Assembly: GCA_029215795.1 (NCBI GenBank)
Contig: JARDYH010000003.1
Location: 91,544,609-91,608,608 of the forward strand
Origin: Anniella stebbinsi
Lineage: Eukaryota; Chordata; Lepidosauria; Squamata; Anniellidae
Direction: 5' to 3'
DNA length: 64,000 bases
Within the stretch, counting starts at the first letter, position 1; the number at the start of each line of letters is the position of its first letter. Position numbers and translations under genes: made by a program. A model generated the notes under the pieces. It saw nothing but the letters and a program-made list of their open reading frames with translations, searched no databases and was not told the DNA's origin. Shown here piece by piece: positions 22,201 to 33,770 of this stretch.

Positions 22201-22747
22201 CTATTTTCTGGAAAACCCAAATCATTGATTAAACAGATGGAACATTAAGCAGGGCATTTTCGACTAGTACATAAGAATCAGGTCTAGTTAAAATTCTTAT
22301 ACAGAGTGCAGGTGTATAAATAATGCAGATAGCATTATATTAACAACACATCACAATCACCACTACTAGTCTGATGTCATCCCAGGGCAGCATAGACTGC
22401 ATGAGAGGATCTGTGGCAGAAGACTCTGGGGGTGGAGATGTCTCTAAAAAAAGCCTTTAATGACAGTCATGCAGCCATAAGGCCCAAACCACAGTGCTAG
22501 TAATATAAGTAGCTTCCTCTCTAGTTGAAACACACATGATTAACTTTGTGGGATTATATAAAAAGCAAGCAAAAATATTAAGGTTACAAGGGAACCACAA
22601 AAAAATTAAGATTATTTCCAGAGTGTGCTTGTGTTAAACATGCAAGTCCTCTGGATACTTCTTCATATGCAAATCTATCATGACCAATTTACTTGGACAT
22701 GTTTGTATCTCTGCTCTAATTCTTTTGTTTTTATGATGTCAATGTGC

Positions 22748-22750
22748 TGT

Positions 22751-22802
<52 letters not shown>
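22748..22802. repeat. Compound (GT)n(GA)n microsatellite
   Basis: About 13 GT units directly followed by about 14 GA units. Confidence 0.95.
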
Positions 22803-22805
<3 letters not shown>

Positions 22806-23145
22806 GGTTCACACAACACGCTAACTCATGATGATTTTTTTTTTAACAACATCCCATGATGGGGTAGCATGTTCTCTGTGGGATGTCCCCCCACCCCTAC
22901 GGTGGGTTATTTCCCCCAAATAAGGCATCCTGAGAACCCCTGGTTTGTAGAAAGGGTTATTTTAGCTATGGTGGCTTAGGGTTTTGTCTGTCACATAGCG
23001 CGGGTTATGGAAATCGCCTACAGAGCTGCTCAAGAACAGCAGCCAAAAACACTGCCACCGCTTTGCTCCTCTCAAGTGATTTCTATTCCCGCTGCAAAGA
23101 AAGCTGGGATACTGCCTAGCTGCGTGGGAGGACTTCAAGAGGAGG

Positions 23146-23189
<44 letters not shown>

Positions 23190-23309
23190 TAAGCTACTCT
23201 GTGTAGCTTGTTTGCCTGATGGTCTGACAGGAGCTAAGCAGGTTGTCTGCATAGCCACCTACCCAACATAGTCTGCCACCCACCATGGGTAAGCATAAAT
23301 GTGAACCAC
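22803..23309. mobile_element. MITE-like element containing a (GT)n expansion
   Basis: The left end gggttcacacaacacgctaac is mirrored by the right end cccaccatgggtaagcata...tgtgaacca. The interior has inverse short words (gggttatttc, catgatgggg) and a (GT)n array at 23148-23186. Boundaries approximate. Confidence 0.45.
23148..23186. repeat. (GT)n microsatellite
   Basis: About 19 GT units. Confidence 0.95.
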
Positions 23310-23569
23310 AGAGAGAGAGAGAGAATGAATAAGAACGAACTTGAACACAAACTGCAAAATCACAGAAACAAAAGACATGTGAAGTAGCTGTTTGGTAGGC
23401 CTACATGCAAGTAGATTTACTCCTGGCTGTTTACTCCAGCCCACCTCTTCAAATTGCAAAAACACTTCTCTAAATATTTTACCAAGGGGAGAATTGTCTC
23501 TTAGACTAGCATGCCACAGGCATACGATAAGGTCTAAATGGATTTATAGTTCATAATGAGCTTATACGT

Positions 23570-23988
23570 TAGGGTGACCACATTTGGGAAACCAAAAAAG
23601 AGGACCCTCAGTGGGGTGGGGGGTGGGAAAGTGGCTTTCCGGGGCCTCTGGAAAGCATGTCATTCACCCCCACTGCTTTAAATGACCCAATTGGAGCGGA
23701 GGAGGGGAAAGTGTGTCATTCCTGCCCTCCACTGCTCCCATCGGGTCTTTTTCTATAATGTCCAGGAATGACATACTTTCCCCTGTAAGGTCCTGATTGG
23801 AGCAGTGGGAGGGAAATAACCCAGCTCCAGAAAGCTCATCATTCCCTCCAACCACGCTAATGTGGCCTTAAAGGGGAAAGCTTGTCTTTCCAGGACATTA
23901 TAGAAAATTACAGAAAATCCCCCCTGACACCCAGGATAGAACAAAAACCAGGACAAATCCGGGGAAATCCTGACAGTTGGTCACCCTA
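23570..23988. mobile_element. DNA transposon-like element, TAGGGTGACC terminal inverted repeats
   Basis: Starts tagggtgaccacatttggg and ends ...cagttggtcacccta. The interior carries repeated pairs such as gaatgacatactttcccc and gtgtcattcctgccctcc. A known vertebrate repeat pattern. Non-autonomous. Confidence 0.7.
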
Positions 23989-24720
23989 TTTGTAAAACTA
24001 AAAAACAATACACAGTCAAGTTTATTTTAGAACTTGGCGGATAAAAATGTAGCGAAGATTCAGATACTATAGCTTTCTTCCCTCAATTTCTACTTCTTAG
24101 TTGAAAGTAAAAAAGAATTAAAAGGCTTGACACATCACAATACAGCATTTCTAACATAAAGTCAGCAACTTCTCTCACAAAAATGCTATGGAATAGCCAT
24201 AAAATTCCAAACAGTAGTATTGAAATTTTACTTAAGTATTTGAAAGTGAAAACAGTGGAAGTATTGTATATATAAATTTCTGAAAGCTTATCAAAATAGC
24301 TATTTGAATTTAGTCTGAATGTGCATAGTCTGAAATATGATTTTAAGCAAGATTTTCCATTAAAATAAATAGAGATGAAGGGAGACATCTTTTAACTCCA
24401 AGTCACAATATGCACCCAAAGAGATTTATGTTAATAGCATGTAGCACTACAGCAGCTTAAACCGTGCAAAGAGTTTTGTTAAAAATAAATAAAGAACACA
24501 AATACATCTCCAATTTATGTCAGAGTATGTATGAAGATGACACTGAATTCGTTCAGGATTTATGATCTGGTGGTGCCCTTTACTCTGGAGGGAGATACAT
24601 TAATGATTCTTCCTCCCCCACTCCGTATCCCCCCAAACCTATTGAAAAATAAACTGTAAGCAGAATTAAACATCTACCTTAAGCCAAAATGAAAGGGATG
24701 CCGATGAATGAATCACAGTG

Positions 24721-25076
24721 GGTGCCTCTTCACGAGAGGTTTAATGCTCTTTGAAGTCTCATTAAAAAATTTACCTCCACACCAGCGGAGCGCAAATGGG
24801 GCGTAGAGGCGCGTTATCTTTCCGATTATGCGCATTATCGAATGCGCGTTAAATCGCGAGTTTTATTTTACTCCGTCCGTTAAAGCGTATTTTGACTGTG
24901 TGAATATGCGCTTACGCGCATTAACTACTTGTAAACCGCATTTTGGATATCCGTTAATGCGCTTCACCGCCTCTCGCCGCCTCTTGTGCAGAGGGATTAG
25001 GTGTAAATGCGCTTCTGCGATTATGCGCATAATCGGCTAACCAGGTGCAAAAGCGAATCCTTGTAGAGGGGACCAG
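24721..25076. mobile_element. CpG-rich 'GCGC/AATGCGC' element
   Basis: A 300-base island dense in gcgc, aatgcgc, gcgcatt and ccgtta words, unlike its AT-rich surroundings. Its ends (ggtgcctcttcacgag, and inverse of gtagaggggacc) are roughly inverse. It has no coding sequence (the 70-codon frame at 24828 has no family match). Probably a non-autonomous DNA element. Short CpG-island function cannot be excluded. Confidence 0.5.
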
Positions 25077-26289
25077 TGTTGAACAAAGGTTTACAAAAGC
25101 AAGAGGGAGTTAAAAGGCTCTTTTGTCAGTGTGGGAATATTTACAATATGTAGGACAGCATGATTTGCAGCACAGGGCATCCAGTTGTTTAGCACTACTT
25201 CAGTACTTAGCATCTGACTGTAGACTCCATGTTCTATCATGAAGATCATATGGGTTCTTACCCAAACAAGAAAAAATATCATGTGATCCAAATACTGCAT
25301 CTTCCAAGCAAACGTATCACCATACACACATAAAAAGCAGTATTACATCTGCATTTTGTCTGCAGAGATTTCAGCTATATTTAGCCCATAGTCAACAGTC
25401 AAACTTCACAGTTTAGATTAAAAAAGAAGACATTGGTCCAATCAGCAGGACTATAATGTTCAACCTTTGCTCAAATACCATCTACAGAATTAAGAAGATG
25501 AAAGGCTCTTATAGTTCTGTACTCAGTACTACTCACTCCATATCACAGCCTGGAAGATGCAACATGGAGGTGCCAAATGCCCGTTGTAATGTTCAGACAT
25601 CCTTCCGCAATCCCCATCCCATAAAACAATGCTATATCTATTCATGTACTATATGCTATCTATTTACTCTCATGCTTCCACTTTCTGCTCCTTTGTCAAG
25701 TCCCAATTTTCTGTGCTCTCTTTTGTTCTGCCCACCAGACTTCGTTTATAGGCGCTAACGATGAGAAGGGCTACATCATGCATGCAGCCTATCACCAAGA
25801 CACAGATGGTTTCACATGTGCATCATAAAGTAAGAATACTTAGTTCAAGATTAATTGCTATTGTCATGGTAGTACACACAATGGGTGGTGATGCTGGAAA
25901 ATATCCAATATGATATTCCTAACAAAGGCTGCTGTACGGTGTTTGTGCATCTGGATTTCCCTTCTTGTTCTTAGTTTTGTTATAGCCTTTACTCCAAATA
26001 AACTTTTGTTGGGAGTTCATAAGGCCTCTTGTGTGAAGCTTGAATATAAAACTCTTCCACCTTACTGAGATTAAATTGTTAGTTCTGAGGATGCTCTCCC
26101 ATGGTGTGTAGGGTTCTAAATGACATGGAATGCGACTCTAAGCAATGAAGAATGTATGCGCGCACGCATATACATGGAAAATGAACAGGTGAGCTGCGCA
26201 CACTACCCACCCACATTTAAAACAGTCTACCCAGCAGAATTTCTTTTCCTCCCACCAAGAGAAATAAGCTGAGTCTGAAACTGCAGTTT
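25077..26289. other. RASSF8 intron, no gene
   Basis: No supported feature. Confidence 0.5.
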
Positions 26290-26328
26290 AACACACACAC
26301 ACACACACACACACACCACCACCACCAC
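26290..26328. repeat. (AC)n(ACC)n microsatellite
   Basis: AC units followed by four ACC units. Confidence 0.95.
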
Positions 26329-26548
26329 TTCTTGATGGGGAATCTCATACACATCAAGAAATCCTTCACCCTCAAATGATACTCTAAGAAACACGTCCTC
26401 TAGTACACTTCCAGATTTCTCTTTTTCCAAAGGCTTTCTTCAAGTATACATATGGGGCAGAGAGAAAAAAAATACTGAGTCTTCATTATCAAAAAGTACA
26501 CATGGTCAGTCTCCGTAGTACTAAAATGAATAGTTGAGAAGAGCAATC

Positions 26549-26625
26549 CTATACATATCTACTCAAAGTCAGCCCCATCAAGTTTAATGGGACTTATTCC
26601 CAGATAATTTGGTATAAAATTATTG
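26549..26625. mobile_element. Copy of the 'cctatacata...gggacttattccc' repeat
   Basis: aatcctatacatatctactc...gtttaatgggacttattccc. Relatives at 43626-43705 and 43981-44072. Confidence 0.45.
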
Positions 26626-26754
26626 CAGTTCAAGTAACAAAAAAATAGTATGCTGATCACATGCCTTTTCGGGAAGAAGAGTCAGTTCTCTTTGTAAATG
26701 GTTCATGGGGTTCTCCCCACCCCCCTTTCATCAATATACTTATGTACTAGGCAG

Positions 26755-27083
26755 GACTGGTGTCAAGGGTGGGCATGGGTGGTTAAGCAACTGTTGAGGA
26801 CCCACACCCTGGAAGAGGCCCACTGATAAGAAACACTTGGAGTTGCTTCTCCTCTTCTCCACTGCAATGTGATTGTTCACCTGCCTCTTGCTCTAACCCA
26901 GACGAGAAGGCGAAACAGTAGATGCCACTGCCTACTTCCTCACTGTCTCCCTCTGCAAGGGGAAGCAATGTGCAGAAAGAGGGTGAGGGGCAATGGCAGC
27001 TGGTGACAATTCCTACGAGAAGGGGCCCAATTAGGGGGTCTTCCCCCAGGCGTTCTCAAAAACCTGGAGCCGGCACTGGTATT
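26755..27083. mobile_element. Possible MITE-like repeat
   Basis: Left end ggactggtgtcaagggtggg and right end aacctggagccggcactggt are partly inverse (ccagtgccggct). The interior is G/A-rich with no coding support. Confidence 0.35.
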
Positions 27084-27297
27084 AAGCTACCTTTCTGATT
27101 TTAAGTATATTTACTTAGGTCCTAAAGTCCCACTGATGTACTTTAAAGATGGGAGTGGCGGATGGGGACAAACTGAAGAGGCCTCTGAAGAGGCTGGGGG
27201 AAGATCTAAGAAATTTCAGGGGCTTGCATTGACCTTATTACATGTACTACGTGGCCAAGAGTCTTTTCCACACTGCCACAGCTTGCAAACCCTGACT

Positions 27298-27955
27298 GGG
27301 TTCGGATGACATGATAATCCATGATAGGTTAATTAAGCCATAATTAAGCTGTGTCATCTGGTTGGAGTTTTTTTTTTTTAACCCATGATGCCTTATTCGG
27401 TCAAAATAATCCACTTTGATAACTCATCATTGGTTATCATGTTGTGTGGCACCATAGGTTATTTCGTCTGGCTACAGAACTGTGCGACAAGAGCAGTCAA
27501 AACAGCTGCCTCTCCGCTCTTCACTGGCTTATCGATTAGGAACATGTTAAAGGGACCAAGCAAGCAGTGTAGAGGAGGCAGGCTATGAGGTTTGGTCCTG
27601 ATTCTGCAAACCCCCAAAACACCTCCCACTTTTTGGTGCAACTGGGATTTTTGCTGCTTTCACAGTCAGCCCTGGTTTTCATAATGCATCGGGTGCCTCC
27701 TTAGAAGAGGAGGCTGGCTATGAGGTTTGGTCCCAATCCTGCAAACATCTAGTGCTTCAGAGTTGAACCAGTGCTACTGCTTGGGCGGGAAGACTGCAGC
27801 AGGACAGGGGGTGAGTCATATTATACACAATAGCTTAATAAGCTACTCACAGTAGCTTATTAACCCACTTGTGTGGTGGGGGATCATGAGCTACTTAAGA
27901 AATAAGCTACTGTGAGAAGCTTATTAACCCATCACGGGCTATTGTGATGTCCTGT
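27298..27955. mobile_element. MITE-like element with internal direct repeats
   Basis: The left end ggttcggatgacatgataatcc mirrors the right end ggctattgtgatgtcctgtgc. Inside, ggctatgaggtttggtcc with gaggagg before it occurs twice (about 27571-27625 and 27702-27750), and aagctacttat words occur in both orientations. Confidence 0.55.
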
Positions 27956-28944
27956 GCATGCTCGCAGTGGTGTAAGTTACAGCCCAGTAGCACTTCCAAG
28001 GATGCGGTGTTGCACAGTGATATGGCCAATCTAGAAGTGCTGCCTAGACGCAAGCCTTTATGCAGAGAGCTCTGCACAGCAGGAAGTGCAAACATGACTT
28101 TTTAAAAAGGTGTTAACTGTTTTTGAAAAGCCTCGTGCAGGCCAAAGGCTTCCTTGCTAGTCCTAGGCTCTGCCTAGCCTCATCATATATGTGGCCCTGA
28201 AGAAGCCTCACATAGGAATCCTCCTTACAAGGAGGTGTTGCTTTTCTTCAGGGAAAGGAGGCCAGTGAGAACAGCAGGATGTTATGCTCCACTATACTTC
28301 CTTTGCCACAGCAAGAGTCGTGAGATGTTAAAGAGGGCAACAGCCTCCAGGTTTCTTGGAAGACAGAGGTTCCCTGCATAGCACTGCTGCTCATCAGTCA
28401 CCCGACCATATCATGAGGACGCTTGCTTTGTTACCACCACTTCTGGAGTGGAGAAGCCACTTACGCCCTTATTCAATTCCAATGTCACCCAAGTAAAATA
28501 AGAGTATATTAATATATCCCCTTCATACCTTCCTCTCCTTCACAATTCTATACACCAATGATCTCTGCTCCATTTCCAGGAACCCCTTAGATTGATGGAA
28601 ATAGAGAGAAGTTTTTCAAGAGAGTTAGAGGTTAAGCTTTTTAAGGGACTTCCACTACATACTGAAAAAGCAGGCTACTTACACTAAAAAGACATTTGCC
28701 TCTTCAGCAGCAGCAGCATAGGTGGCTGCATTGGAAACTACAATGGATGGAAAAATGAACAATGGAGTCAAGCTGACAGACTCAAATTCGAGAGTGGGAA
28801 GCAAATGGGCATGGGACTTTTGCAAGCTTTTCGCCAAAGCCATATGGTAAGAAAAGGTGATGGTCCATCAAGACAAAGCAACCCTGAGTAGTGGTCTTCA
28901 ACAAAACAAAGTGTAAAATGAAATAACACCATTATTTTACTTAC
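27956..28944. other. RASSF8 intron adjoining the first coding exon
   Basis: Non-coding, no supported features. Ends at the donor GTAAGT (28944-28939 on the minus strand). Confidence 0.5.
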
Positions 28945-29047
28945 CTATAGCCTGAGCAAGTGCTATAACAACTTCCTGGCAGGTTGTGACTTCGGTGACG
29001 CCACAAACAATCCTCTGGACTCCATCGACCCATACTTTCAGCTCCAT
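28945..29047 (-). CDS. RASSF8: RASSF8 first coding exon: start codon and first half of the Ras-association domain
   Basis: Minus strand, ATG at 29047-29045, reading [20 protein letters not shown] through [14 protein letters not shown] plus one base, then donor GTAAGT from 28944. The 34 residues match the N-terminus of vertebrate RASSF8 and form the first strands and helix of its Ras-association domain. Phase 1 joins exactly to the exon ending at 10803 (G|GT gives glycine 35), across an intron of about 18 kb. With the three visible exons (34 + 296 + 48 codons) and a final exon of 40 codons as in human, the protein would be 418 residues against 419 in human. The start is fixed by family alignment, and the first exon is preceded by untranslated sequence in the same exon. 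Confidence 0.97.
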
Positions 29048-29149
29048 GATTTACCAGATCACCCAATGGCCATGGATGCAGTCATCAAGATGTCAAGTCA
29101 CATTTACAGCTATGCCAGATGGCACCAGCATACTGGTAGCAATTATTAC
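29048..29149 (-). other. RASSF8: 5' untranslated part of RASSF8 exon carrying the start codon
   Basis: Directly upstream of the RASSF8 ATG on the minus strand. The sequence runs back to a clear acceptor at 29150-29153 preceded by a C/T-rich tract (tttccttttccag), so the exon spans 28945-29149 with 102 untranslated bases. This implies at least one further non-coding first exon upstream (higher coordinates), which I could not locate. One upstream ATG lies in this leader (ccATGGcc near 29070). Confidence 0.8.
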
Positions 29150-29469
29150 CTGGAAAAGGAAAGAAAAAAAGCCTGCTGTTTAAGATATGCCCAACAGAGT
29201 TTTTTGGGGGTAAACCAGAGACAAAACCTTTTCTCCTATTTGAAATATTTTATGCCTAAAACATAAAGTAATATAAGAAGTACAAAAATCCAGTGTTCAC
29301 TTAAACAAACAACACAAAAGGTATCAAGTTATTTTATTATTTGGCTCCTCTTAGAAATTGGTTGGGTATGTTCCTATGATTAAGAAAAGTGAAAGGAATA
29401 GGGTTAAAAAGGTAAGTCATGTAATTACACGATCGTAATTTAAAAGCAGCTTTCCCTTCTACCGAGACA

Positions 29470-29732
29470 CTGGCCCAAAACATTTTGTTGCCTGAGGCAA
29501 AGATCAACATGGTGCCTCTCCTCATTCCATGTATAGAAGGCAACTGGATGTGTAGTTGACTCTTACTAAGATACAGGACAGTGTTCTCTACCACATTTGA
29601 TGGCAGCAGCCTAGTTTCATGGGTATAGGGCAGGCTGCATGGCATTCAGAGGCAGCTCTATCCTCTGACACCTCGCCACCGCCCCTCTGCCCCTGAGGCA
29701 GCTGCCTCACTTTGCCCAATGGTTAGGGTTAC
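29470..29732. mobile_element. Foldback repeat ('gcctgaggca')
   Basis: Left part ttttgttgcctgaggcaaag is mirrored by ctgaggcagctgcctcactttg, then gcccaatggttaggg against ggcccaaaacatt. Diverged. Confidence 0.45.
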
Positions 29733-32700
29733 CCTGAGTTGTACACACCAATTTTTCTAATTAGCTTCAATTTACAGTGTTTTTTTTAAAGGCCAACATT
29801 ATTTTGTTATCTCAACAAAAATTACAAGGAAGCAAGACATAGTCAGAAGAAACTGTCAACACTTGTTCAATAACTTAAAAAGCAGTACTGAAGTTGGCTG
29901 CATTTTATACAACACCGATCCAGATTCAAAGTATTAGCTCCAGCATTACATGCATACTTTAGTTTGAATTTGTAGAACTTGAAAACACTGTGCATAACTC
30001 AAATTTTCAGTAGACCATTCTTCTGGTTGAAGAATGGTTGGTCCAGGGCCAACAGGCAATTAACTATCCATGTTATTTCAGGTTCCCTCATCTTCATAAA
30101 ATAAAACACAACTGTGATAACACAGAAGTGGTCCGCAGCAACCTATCTACACAGCAGCTGGTGAAGGATGTACCATATCCATTTTTATATTACATGTTTA
30201 TCCAGTCTTTTCTCCAAGGAGATAAGGATAGCAAATACAGCATATCCACACAACAACCCTGTGAGGTAGGTGAGATAGCAATAGCAAATAGCCTGATGAG
30301 TAATTTCAGTTCTGAGTAGTGTTTGTGGAACAGAAACAGCAAAAATGCTGGGGCTTACTTTCAAGGACAAACCTTTAAGGCTGAAACAATAATCACCACT
30401 ACAGGCATTAGAAGGAAAATCTAAATACGCTCTTCCTTTTTAACATGGCAAGAGCCCAGTCACTCAAATTCTTGATCACAGCTGTTGGGTACTGGTGATA
30501 TTTCCTTTTCTTTCCTTCTTTCTCATTGTCTGGAATAGCTATCTAAACGAACATACTTATTTTATTAACGTCTAGGCTGGGATCCAAAATGCCCCAACAA
30601 CTCAGCTAACCCTACCTACTTTAGGTCACATGGAGAATTGCTTTGGAAACAGAGGGGACCATTGCAGTTTTGTGATGTAGCACAAGCATGTACTGTTTAA
30701 ACAAAGTGCACAGCCAAGCCCTTGGTTGCATCCACACCTCAGGAAATTTAACCTTGTGCATGCCTATATAAGCAGTCCCAGGGGTGTGATACTACACTTA
30801 TGTAGGCAGACAGGAACATATTCGAAGAGTTCTCTGGTACAGAGCAGGGAAACCATTTTTCTCAGTGGCAGTGGGAATACATTAATTGCTAATACAAATG
30901 AAAACAGGGGTATTGTTACTGAAAGAGTTATCCACAATGCACTCTCACCCTCCTCCCCCAAAAAGCACCATACCCTTGTTGATAACAGCTGTGAAGAAAT
31001 CAATAAATGACCAGTAATGAAATTTCACAATTCACTATTATTGTCATCACATTGCTTACACAAGCTATCATATGCTCAGAATTGAGTGAAGAACCATTGT
31101 TTACGTAACCCTGTCCAACTAGTTGCATCGATACTAAACAGCTTTAGGGCCTACATTCCCTTGCAAAAGCAAACACCTACATTACACTGATGATTTGTTC
31201 AATATATTAAATGGGGAAACAACCAAGTGACCTAGTTAACTCTAAAAGCAGGAGAGACAAGAATGTTGTTGGTGTAGGGCAGTTTCAATATTAGACTCTG
31301 GATAGTTATGGCTGTTACCAAAAACTTCTGCTCCATGAAGAGCCTTGTGTACAATATTCACATGTCCTAGCCACAAGCCTAACAGTAGCCCAACATTTTA
31401 CACGTGGGCTGCCTCATTGTGTAAATCATGTCACAAGCACTTAAATTTGGAGTAATTGCTAACCCCAATCCTATGCCCTCGATAACTAAGCACAAGTTCA
31501 GAATCACCTATTTTGCTCATGTGTACTGAAAAAACAAGTGCAATCTTCACTTTTCCCACTTCAGATTGTACAAATAAAATGGTAGCCGAAGTTGAAGAGT
31601 ATCAAAGGGTAACTAATATGCCTTACATGAACCTGAGTAGAAAACTATAGCTAAAAGGAAGCGATATTTTAATCACCAAAAACAAAACAGAAAACAAAAC
31701 AAAAACTCATAGTAAACCCACATTCTTGAGTCCCATGTTTTTTCTCTTGCTCTGCTTTGTGTATGCTCGGTTTCCCACCCCCAACCCATTGTTGGTACAT
31801 CTCATCCTTGAGAGGCAAAGGTCTCTAAATGAACCCCCCCCATCCCCACCACTTTTTATCTGTTGACTGGATTTTACAAGCCCGGGTCACTTCTTCTTTA
31901 GTCTGACACGGAGGATATAGGTTGGCTGGACCTCACTCCCATGTTTCTTTGATCTTTGAAGATTTATATTTCCAACCTAAAAGCTTAAACATGTCCATTT
32001 CATTTTATTTCTAACAGCTGTAATAGTCTGGAGAAAAAAAACAATTGATTTCTTCTTTTATGGATAACCAGCCAGAGCATCTAATAAAGCAGATCCAAGA
32101 CTTCATTTGGCACCATTTTGAGACACAGCACAGCAGCATTTTGAGACACAGCACAGCACAGCATAGTCAAGAGACAGGGAAGTCTTTAAAAGTTAAAGCA
32201 TCAGCAACACTGCAAAGCACAATGTCTACCTAGCCGCCCAGAAACTACTTTCAACAACCATCCTGATTATTTTTAGCCCTTTTGAAGCATCTATTCTTTT
32301 CAAGCTGTATGGCTCACCACACTACATTGGTTGGTACCTCAGCACACCCTTGCATTATCACAATTAATTCAAAAGACACAAAAAACAGACGGCAAACTAG
32401 TGGAACAGATGGCCCATCTAATTCCATTTAAAAAAATGCCACTTCTAGGCTTAAAGTCTTAGTGTCCGATGCCTACCAGCTTAATCCAGAAAGGGGAAAT
32501 TTAGGGTTAAATAATGTTCACACTCTCAAGCCCAGATGCAACTGAAGAAGCATTAAGTGATATGCCACATTCTATAGAATTCTAGCACAAAGAGAAGAAT
32601 CTTCTGGGCATAACGGAACTCAGCTCTAGGAAGCAGTCAAAGTAGGTGGGCCTTCAGGTGCCACCTAAACCATCATGGTCCTATTCAGAGGTTCCTTACT

Positions 32701-33153
32701 GGAGAGTAACTTCAGCTTGGGCTCTTGAACACTCTACTACTGCGCTATGGAAGTGGGACAGGGAGTAACATATGACTTTATCTATCATATGAATTTGAAT
32801 GCAGTATCTGCCCGACTCCCATAGTTGATCTCTTGAAAGAATAAAGGTTTTCTATCGTTGTGTGAAACGGAGTATTTTTTTTAAAAAAAAGGTCAAAAAG
32901 TGTGTTATGCTCACAATGTATAAATGGAAAGCAACCAGATGCTGGATCCTCGCTCTATGATAGTTTAAACATAACACCTAAAAATGTCGACATGATGTTT
33001 ACATAAAGTGCTTTTGCAATATAAAAAAAAATGTGAAGTCCTTCTATTGAGGCCACACTATCGGAATGACAGCCAGCTCATCTAAAATTACCCCACTAAC
33101 TCACGTGAAAAGAAATACATTCACACAACACAGAGTTCATCATTGCAGCAGCT
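29733..33153. other. Upstream of RASSF8 first coding exon, no gene
   Basis: AT-rich non-coding sequence. At 32110-32164 there is a short tandem duplication of a cattttgagacacagcacag unit. Nothing else supported. Confidence 0.5.
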
Positions 33154-33159
33154 TTTATT
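33154..33159 (-). terminator. Polyadenylation signal of the H2A-like gene
   Basis: AATAAA on the minus strand (context gtctAATAAAagctgc), 63 bases past the stop codon. No histone 3' stem-loop was seen in the trailer, so the message is probably polyadenylated, as for replication-independent variants. Confidence 0.6.
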
Positions 33160-33221
33160 AGACCATGCTACTGGGTAGTAAAGACTCCATCCCAAGTCTA
33201 GATAATTGACAACACTTTTGT

Positions 33222-33701
33222 TTATGTTGCAACCACATTTTGAGCTCTTACAGCCTTGCCAGATTTCTTGCCCCTGCTCTTTCTGGATGACGTGCCAGAT
33301 GGTTTCTTGGCTGGCGCTTTCCCCTGAGGGAAGGCAGTACCCCCAAACAGGGAATGGAGTTCAGAGTCATTGCTGATGGCTCGCTGCAGATGCTGGGGAG
33401 CAATTCGACGTTTGTGGTCACCGTCAGCAATGTTCCCGGAAATATCCAGAATGTCATAGCTCAAGTACTGAAGCACCGCAGCCATGTAAACAGACGCCCC
33501 TGCTCCAATGCGCTCTGCAAAGTTCCCTCTCCGGAGGAATCTATCAATACGGCTCACAGGGAATATCAACCCGGCCCGGCAAGAACGTGATGTTTTTGGC
33601 CTCCTCGCCTGGCGGGATTGCTCAGGCTCAGGCTCTTCAGAGCTCTCCGTATCACACTGACTGTCAGACATGTCATCGTCCATTTTGTCACTGTCAGGCA
33701 T
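33222..33701 (-). CDS. Divergent histone H2A variant with acidic N-terminal extension
   Basis: Intact 159-codon frame from the first in-frame ATG (33701) to TAA at 33222. Residues 37-119 are an H2A histone fold ([40 protein letters not shown], then [18 protein letters not shown]) aligning without gaps to canonical H2A. Differences: residues 1-29 are a strongly acidic extension with no usual basic N-tail; acidic-patch positions equivalent to E56, E61, E64 and E91 read Q78, D83, D86 and S113; the C-terminal docking segment is replaced by a Lys/Ser-rich tail (residues 128-150). Family: a nucleosome subunit, resembling short or germline H2A variants by truncated docking domain, but I cannot name the orthologue. 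The open frame extends four codons upstream to a GTG (33713), not a eukaryotic start. TATA box, inverted CCAAT box and AATAAA suggest expression. Confidence 0.8.
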   Translation of the reverse strand: MPDSDKMDDDMSDSQCDTESSEEPEPEQSRQARRPKTSRSCRAGLIFPVSRIDRFLRRGNFAERIGAGASVYMAAVLQYLSYDILDISGNIADGDHKRRIAPQHLQRAISNDSELHSLFGGTAFPQGKAPAKKPSGTSSRKSRGKKSGKAVRAQNVVAT

Positions 33702-33770
33702 GTCACAGTCCACCTTGCGACAATCAGCCTGGCCTGTCTCTTTGGTTGCTCGTCTTGCCTTGTATAATTC

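Noticed and set aside
22748..23186. Regular repeats as a CRISPR-like array
   Set aside because: These are dinucleotide microsatellites without spacers, in a vertebrate genome.
24828..25040. 70-codon frame in the CpG-rich island
   Set aside because: It is made of recurring gcgc words, with no family match.
33702..33713. H2A start at GTG (33713)
   Set aside because: The codon at 33713-33711 is GTG, which is not a normal eukaryotic start. The first in-frame ATG is at 33701.
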